Source of the DNA: Mallotus nudiflorus
Lineage: Eukaryota; Streptophyta; Magnoliopsida; Malpighiales; Euphorbiaceae
Length of the DNA stretch: 64,000 nt
Direction: 5' to 3'
Assembly: GCA_947683625.1 (NCBI GenBank)
Contig: CANTUR010000631.1
Location: 186,001-250,000 of the forward strand
The notes under the pieces were generated by a model, which saw nothing but the letters and a program-made list of their open reading frames with translations, had not been told where the DNA came from and searched no databases. The position numbers and the translations under genes are program-made. Shown in pieces: positions 59,572-64,000 of the stretch (its first letter is position 1; every line of letters starts with the position of its first letter).

Positions 59572-60858
59572 TCACTGAGCCTCTTCACCAGTTGGCTCAT
59601 CTGTAGGCTCATTAGCTGGCTGATCTGTAGAAGCATCAGTAGGGTCAATCCCATCATCATCACTGCTATCCTCTAACTCCTCGTCAGCTGCTCCCTTCTC
59701 CTCATCACCCTCGACTTGAAGAGCGACGAGCTAGCACTCAAGGGCAGTGATCCTAGCCTGGTTGGCCTCATCTTAATCCTGTCAAAGCACAATAAAAGGT
59801 AAGAAATCATAAAAGCATGCATACATGTAGAAATAAAGCATATTTTATGTTTACTTTCCACTACTAAGTCACCTGCATTAGGAAGTCCTTATGGGCCTTG
59901 ATCACTAGATACATATACTCCCCCTGATGTTGAGGTATCTATTCCATTAATAGTATTAGAACTAACCATGTGTTATAAGACTTGAGAACACAGTTGTGAA
60001 AGAAGAAACTTACATGGGTAATAGCCTCTAGGAAGAATGCTGACTCCAGAGTCATATCCAATGTTAGAAACTGATAAGAGAGCTCACCAGAAGGCATCCA
60101 ACAATGAGTCAGCAAATCAAGAGTGGCAGTGAGTCTACCAGCCACTACTTAGGACTGAGAACTGAAAGGGTCTATCGAGGATGGTGCCCTCAAAGAAGAG
60201 CCCTCATAACTGGGAATGATGCGCAAGCACTGATGAGGCCTCTCCTGTGCAGAGGGCCTAAGGCGGAGAGCAAGTGCCATAGTAGTTGCCTAAAAGATGA
60301 ACGATAAGTAAAAAAAAACATCTGTAAATAAATATAAAATAAAACATTACATGCTCATTGAACTACAGGTGTAGGAAGAGGCACTTGCTGTAAAAGATGA
60401 GCTCGTGTAAATTCCACATAGCGAGACTTCCTCCACTTACAATAGTCTGCAGCATCCTCTCCTTGCAGGGCATGATCAAGCTAATCTCCCTTTAACTCAT
60501 GCATCCAAAAGATATGATGGGGATGAGCAAGAGGTGGACTCCTCACCCGGGCACCTGACCGCCAATGATGTATCTTTTCCTCGAGGAACCAAACTCTATA
60601 GTTAAGGCCTCTGAGCAAAATCGTCTTCCTGGATAGAGGGATAGAGTGAATTATAGCATGTGTCCACCCTACTTGAGGGCCCCACAAGTTCAGATATAGA
60701 TGTATGGATAAATAAGTAAGTGGATGAATTTGATTAATAAATTTATTATTAATTCTAGTTATATTTGCAGGTACCTACCTCATCGTAAGTGAGCATGTTC
60801 AATCACTCATGGGCTATAGGCCTTCTCTAAGCCCGACTGGGACCCCACCTCACTATTG
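59572..60858 (-). pseudogene. Second antisense ORF block, retroelement-associated
   Basis: Minus-strand exon-like segments with degraded borders. EWLNMLTYDEV, followed by a GTAGGT donor, is near 60.78-60.82 kb. A segment opening NLWGPQVGWTHAIIHSIPLS covers 60.37-60.69 kb. RPSAQERPHQCLRIIPS and LTATLDLLTHCW lie at 60.10-60.26 kb. An acidic C-terminus (VEGDEEKGAADEELEDSS) ends in TGA at 59574. The acidic tail and general style resemble the C-terminal half of a Tat-type antisense ORF. I do not recognise a domain. The upstream end is cut by the LTR at 60859. Confidence 0.45.
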
Positions 60859-61401
60859 TGTCAAGGGGTAGCATTTTGTAATCATAGGGGCATTTTAGAC
60901 CTTTTATAATTATTTTATTTTATGTAATTTCAAGAGAGTGATGGGTGAAACATATTGATGTCCCCTCTTACCACCTTTTATTATGCTCTTTAGGGAAGAG
61001 TGACTAGTCATCAAAGGCCTAGGGTCGGAGATCTAGTCACTATAGATGTTGGGTGTGTGCACTCCTCTTAGGTAGGTTCCCCCCTACCTACACCTTAGGG
61101 AGCATAGTGTCTAAATCGATGTACTGATCCATTTAATGAATAACAAAAGTAGCCCTATTACAATCATTCACTGTGCCTTGTCGCTTATGCTTGTGCTTGT
61201 GCTTGTGCCTAAAATCATGTGTGGCTTGCTCTTGCCTATTAGGTTATTATATTGGCTTTGTGATATTGACTCAAATGCTAGCTAACTATTCTTTTATGTC
61301 TTTACAGATTTACTAGTCTGTCCTTGAGGATGGCTTGTTAAAAGGTGTTCTAGACAAGCGTCGCGGGTCCCTTTTTGTGAAGCTTTTATGGGCCCGTGAC
61401 A
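60859..61401 (+). mobile_element. 5' LTR of gypsy element 4
   Basis: A 543-bp stretch with inverted termini TGTCA and TGACA, followed after two bases by an initiator-Met primer site. It includes a repeated GCTTGT word (about 61.19-61.21 kb). The 5' edge rests on the termini and on the break in the antisense block. No 3' partner is in the window. Confidence 0.7.
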
Positions 61402-61403
61402 TT

Positions 61404-61416
61404 TGGTATTAGAGCA
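61404..61416 (+). promoter_or_regulatory. Primer binding site, initiator tRNA-Met (element 4)
   Basis: TGGTATTAGAGCA matches the initiator tRNA-Met complement with one C-to-T change. Confidence 0.85.
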
Positions 61417-61433
61417 TTCTTCACTCTTCAACG

Positions 61434-63660
61434 ATGGCAGGTGTGTGCAAAATAAATAATTCTAAACATGCATGCATTGAGGCTCTAGAGAAAAGGGTAG
61501 AGACACTTAAGGCTGCAGTAGCCAAAGTGAGCCCATTAGAGAATGTCTTGAATATAATTGAGTTGTTGAATGTTGTGATAGCTAAAGCAAATGTTATCGA
61601 GAACATTATAAAAAGAGTTAATTCTCTTAAGCTAGTGTTGGCTAGATTAATTTCTCTCGAGTGGTGGCCAATAGAGCTTGAGGCTCCTCACAATGTATAC
61701 CCTTCAGGGAATGAAATGAGGATGTGTTGAAAGATCGGCTAGAGAGCCTAGGGTCTCATATGGAGACTCTTGAGAAATTACCTAATGAGATCCTAGAGAG
61801 CCATAAGAGCATGGGTGAAGCTCTTGATGCCTTGACTAATGATGCAAAGGAAGTGATTCAATCCTTGCGTCAGGATGTACAAACAATTAGAGAGAAAGTG
61901 GATGAACGTGTGAACCCAGGTGGCTTCAGAGTTATGCCTATGGGGAGAACCAAAATCCTAGAGCCCAATCCCTTTAAAGGTGCCCAAGACTCTTGCCTCA
62001 TCGATAACTTTTTGTTTGACATGTAACTTTATTTTAAGGCAATGAAGATCGATTCGGAGGAACAATGATTGAGGATTGCACCCATGTACCTCATGGATGA
62101 TGCAAAACTTTGGTGGTGGACCAAAGCAGAAGGTATAAAAGCTAGCAAGTTCTTTATAATTGGCTGGGAGGATTTTAAGCATGAACTAAGAGACCAATTC
62201 TATCTCGAAAATATGGGGTTTAACACCCGCGCCCAGTTAGATGAACTGAGACATACAAGTTCTATTCGAGATTACGTCCGGCAATTCTCGACATTAATTC
62301 TCAATGCACCAGACATGGCTAAAACTGATCGAGTGCATTATTTCATGGTTGGGTTGAAACCATGGGCCAAGAAAGACCTTCAACGAGGTGGAGTAAAAGA
62401 TGTTAAATCAGCCATCTCAACAACTGAGAATTTAGATGATTACACCAAGAATGGAAATAAAAGAAAATTCAATCCCTTCATAGAGGGAGATGGCTCTACT
62501 ACCAAATGGGCAAGAAATTCCTAAGGAAATGCTTATCGACTAGCACCATAAACTAGGAATTCAGAACGTAGAAATTGGAATTTTGGTGGGATGGAAAGGA
62601 GATTCAAAAATACGAGAGGGGAAGAAAGAAATTACTCCAACTTTCATGATAGGAAATTTAGGCAAGCCCTGACAAAGCCTCCAAGGCTTGAGAAATCCAC
62701 AGGTAGAAGCACCTTAGACATTAAGTGTTTTTTATGTAACGAACCTCATCGAGTGGCAGAAGGCCCTCATCAAGGAGCTTTGAATGCCATAAGGACTATA
62801 CAAACCAAAGAAGTGAAAGAAAGCCCTCGAGTGGGGGAGGATAAACCAGCTATAATGAGAGCCCTGAGGTGCTTGAATGCCTTGGAAAGAAAAATAGAGC
62901 AGCTAAAAGAAAAAAGACCCAGGGGACTGATGTATGTGGACTTTTTTATACAGGGTAAAATTTTTTGAACTCTTGTAGATACGGGAGCTACTGATAATTT
63001 TATGACAGATATGGTGGCTGCTTGGCTGGGGCTTAAGGTGGAAAGAGATAGGGGAAAAATGAAAACTGTTAACTATCAAGTTAGAGAAATAGCTAGCATA
63101 GCTCGAGAAGTGCCATGTAAATTGGGAGCATGGAGCGAAAATGTGATGTTCACGATAGCTCCAATGGATGACTTTGATGTTGTTATAGGGATGGATTTCT
63201 TAATAGAAACTAGAACCATCCCCATTGCTTCAACTAATTGCTTACTGATATTGGGGGAGAGCCCGTGTGTAATCCCAACTACGGTGAACCCAATTTGTGA
63301 AAAGAAGATGTTGTCGGCTATGCAATTTAAAGAAAAGGATAATAAGGGGTAAGAAAATGTATGTAGCAATCCCACTTGGTGCCGAGGACCAACTAAATAA
63401 GGAGATCCTTGGACAACTAGAGGCAGTAGTAATTGATTATACTGATGTGAAGCCCAATAAGCTGCCACAAACTTTACCACTAAAAAAGGGAATTGATTAT
63501 GAGATAGAATTGCTTCCAGGTATAAAACCTCCAACAAGAGCTCCTTATAGAATGGCTCCTCCTGAACTAGCCGAACTGAGAAAACAGCTGGATGAATGAC
63601 TTGCGATGGGATTTATCTACCCTTCCAAGGCCCCCTTTAGTACTCTAGTGCTTTTCCAAA
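61434..63660 (+). pseudogene. Element 4 gag-protease-RT start, broken and truncated
   Basis: Opens with a coiled-coil-like leader (MAGVCKINNS, heptad Leu/Val pattern to about 61.88 kb, with a one-base frameshift near 61.73 kb). It then has the gag core (YLMDDAKLWWWTKAEG, 62.09-62.14 kb; HTSSIRDYVRQFSTLIL), a decayed zinc knuckle CFLCNEPHRVAEGPH (about 62.73 kb, last Cys lost) and a retropepsin with LVDTGATDNF (62.98 kb) and DFDVVIGMDFL. A frameshift near 63.35 kb leads to the RT entry (PYRMAPPELAELRKQL, then a stop, then FIYPSKAPFSTLVLFQKK). It stops at 63678, where another LTR begins. It looks like a Ty3/gypsy chromovirus; the clade is not assigned. Confidence 0.85.
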
Positions 63661-63678
63661 AGAAACAAGATATAAGTC

Positions 63679-64000
63679 TGTAAGCACCCAATTTCGGGAT
63701 GCAATTGTGCACAATTACGACGTAAGCCCCTATGATGTTTATTCAAAAATTGAACTTGGTTTTTGATTTTCTAGACTTTAGGGACTAAATTGCAATATTT
63801 TTTAGGATTTGATTGTAAATAAGTCATTTTTTCAGGGGTCTTTTGGTAATTAAAAGTTAAAAAAAAGAGTAGAGTCAGCATTTAATATCGATCGGCATTG
63901 TGTAATGCCGATCGACATTGCACAATGTCGACCGACATTGCACAATGTCGACACGTTAAAATATAGTTTTTTTATTTTTTTCACGTATTTTTATTGATTT
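63679..64000. mobile_element. Start of a further LTR (partial)
   Basis: TGTAAGCACCCAATTTCGG begins exactly where homology to the RT of element 4 ends. The TGTAAG terminus equals that proposed for the Tat LTR, and a palindrome cluster lies about 200 bp inside, as in that LTR, but the sequences otherwise differ. It runs off the window. Which end it is, and its strand, cannot be told. Confidence 0.5.
63893..63952. repeat. Palindromic words in the partial LTR
   Basis: CGATCGGCATT-GTGT-AATGCCGATCG (perfect 11-bp arms), then twice ACATTG-CA-CAATGT joined by CGACCG. Like the GAGGCGATCGCCTC clusters it is a short run of adjacent palindromes, built on a different word. Confidence 0.7.

Overview
The window is nuclear DNA of a flowering plant, most likely a eudicot: AT-rich, full of Ty3/gypsy, hAT and LINE remains, with one intact three-exon NAC transcription factor gene. 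I cannot name the species. There are no prokaryotic, organellar or CRISPR features and no rRNA or tRNA genes.

Layout. 1-9.7 kb: a decayed hAT transposon on the minus strand (BED zinc finger, DUF659-type core, hAT dimerisation region, acidic tail), split by a 3.2-kb solo LTR and followed by microsatellites and a minisatellite. 10.2-12.8 kb: the NAC gene on the minus strand, the only host gene that looks functional. 12.8-16.5 kb: AT-rich sequence upstream of it with no gene found. 16.55-19.49 kb: a 5'-truncated L1-type LINE on the plus strand. 19.95 to about 59.25 kb: an old Tat-lineage gypsy element on the plus strand (5' LTR, tRNA-Arg primer site, gag, protease, G-patch, RT, RNase H, integrase, antisense ORF), broken open by younger insertions. 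59.5-60.86 kb: a second antisense ORF block. 60.86-63.68 kb: the 5' half of another gypsy element. 63.68 kb to the end: the start of one more LTR.

The younger insertions all belong to one Tekay/Del-like chromovirus family with LTRs of about 3.2-4.1 kb. Element 2 (minus, truncated) sits in the Tat pol. Its only LTR was hit by an opposite-facing solo LTR and by full-length element 1 (minus). Element 1's 5' LTR was hit in turn by another solo LTR. Two more solo LTRs cut the hAT tail and the Tat antisense ORF. Target-site duplications can be read for all five complete insertions, so their relative order can be read for those nested in one another.

I find no clearly new biological system. The best leads are: (1) the Tekay-family LTR carries a TATA run, a GC-rich exon-like block and a recurring GTGAGT donor, plus several perfect hairpins kept between copies; (2) clusters of short palindromic words lie upstream of TATA-like boxes both in the Tat LTR and at the start of its antisense ORF; (3) two Tekay copies share three nonsense codons at matching sites, which suggests a trans-mobilised defective sublineage; (4) two of the nested insertions landed in TATA runs of the family's own LTRs. 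All statements come from reading the sequence by eye; no alignment or database search was run.
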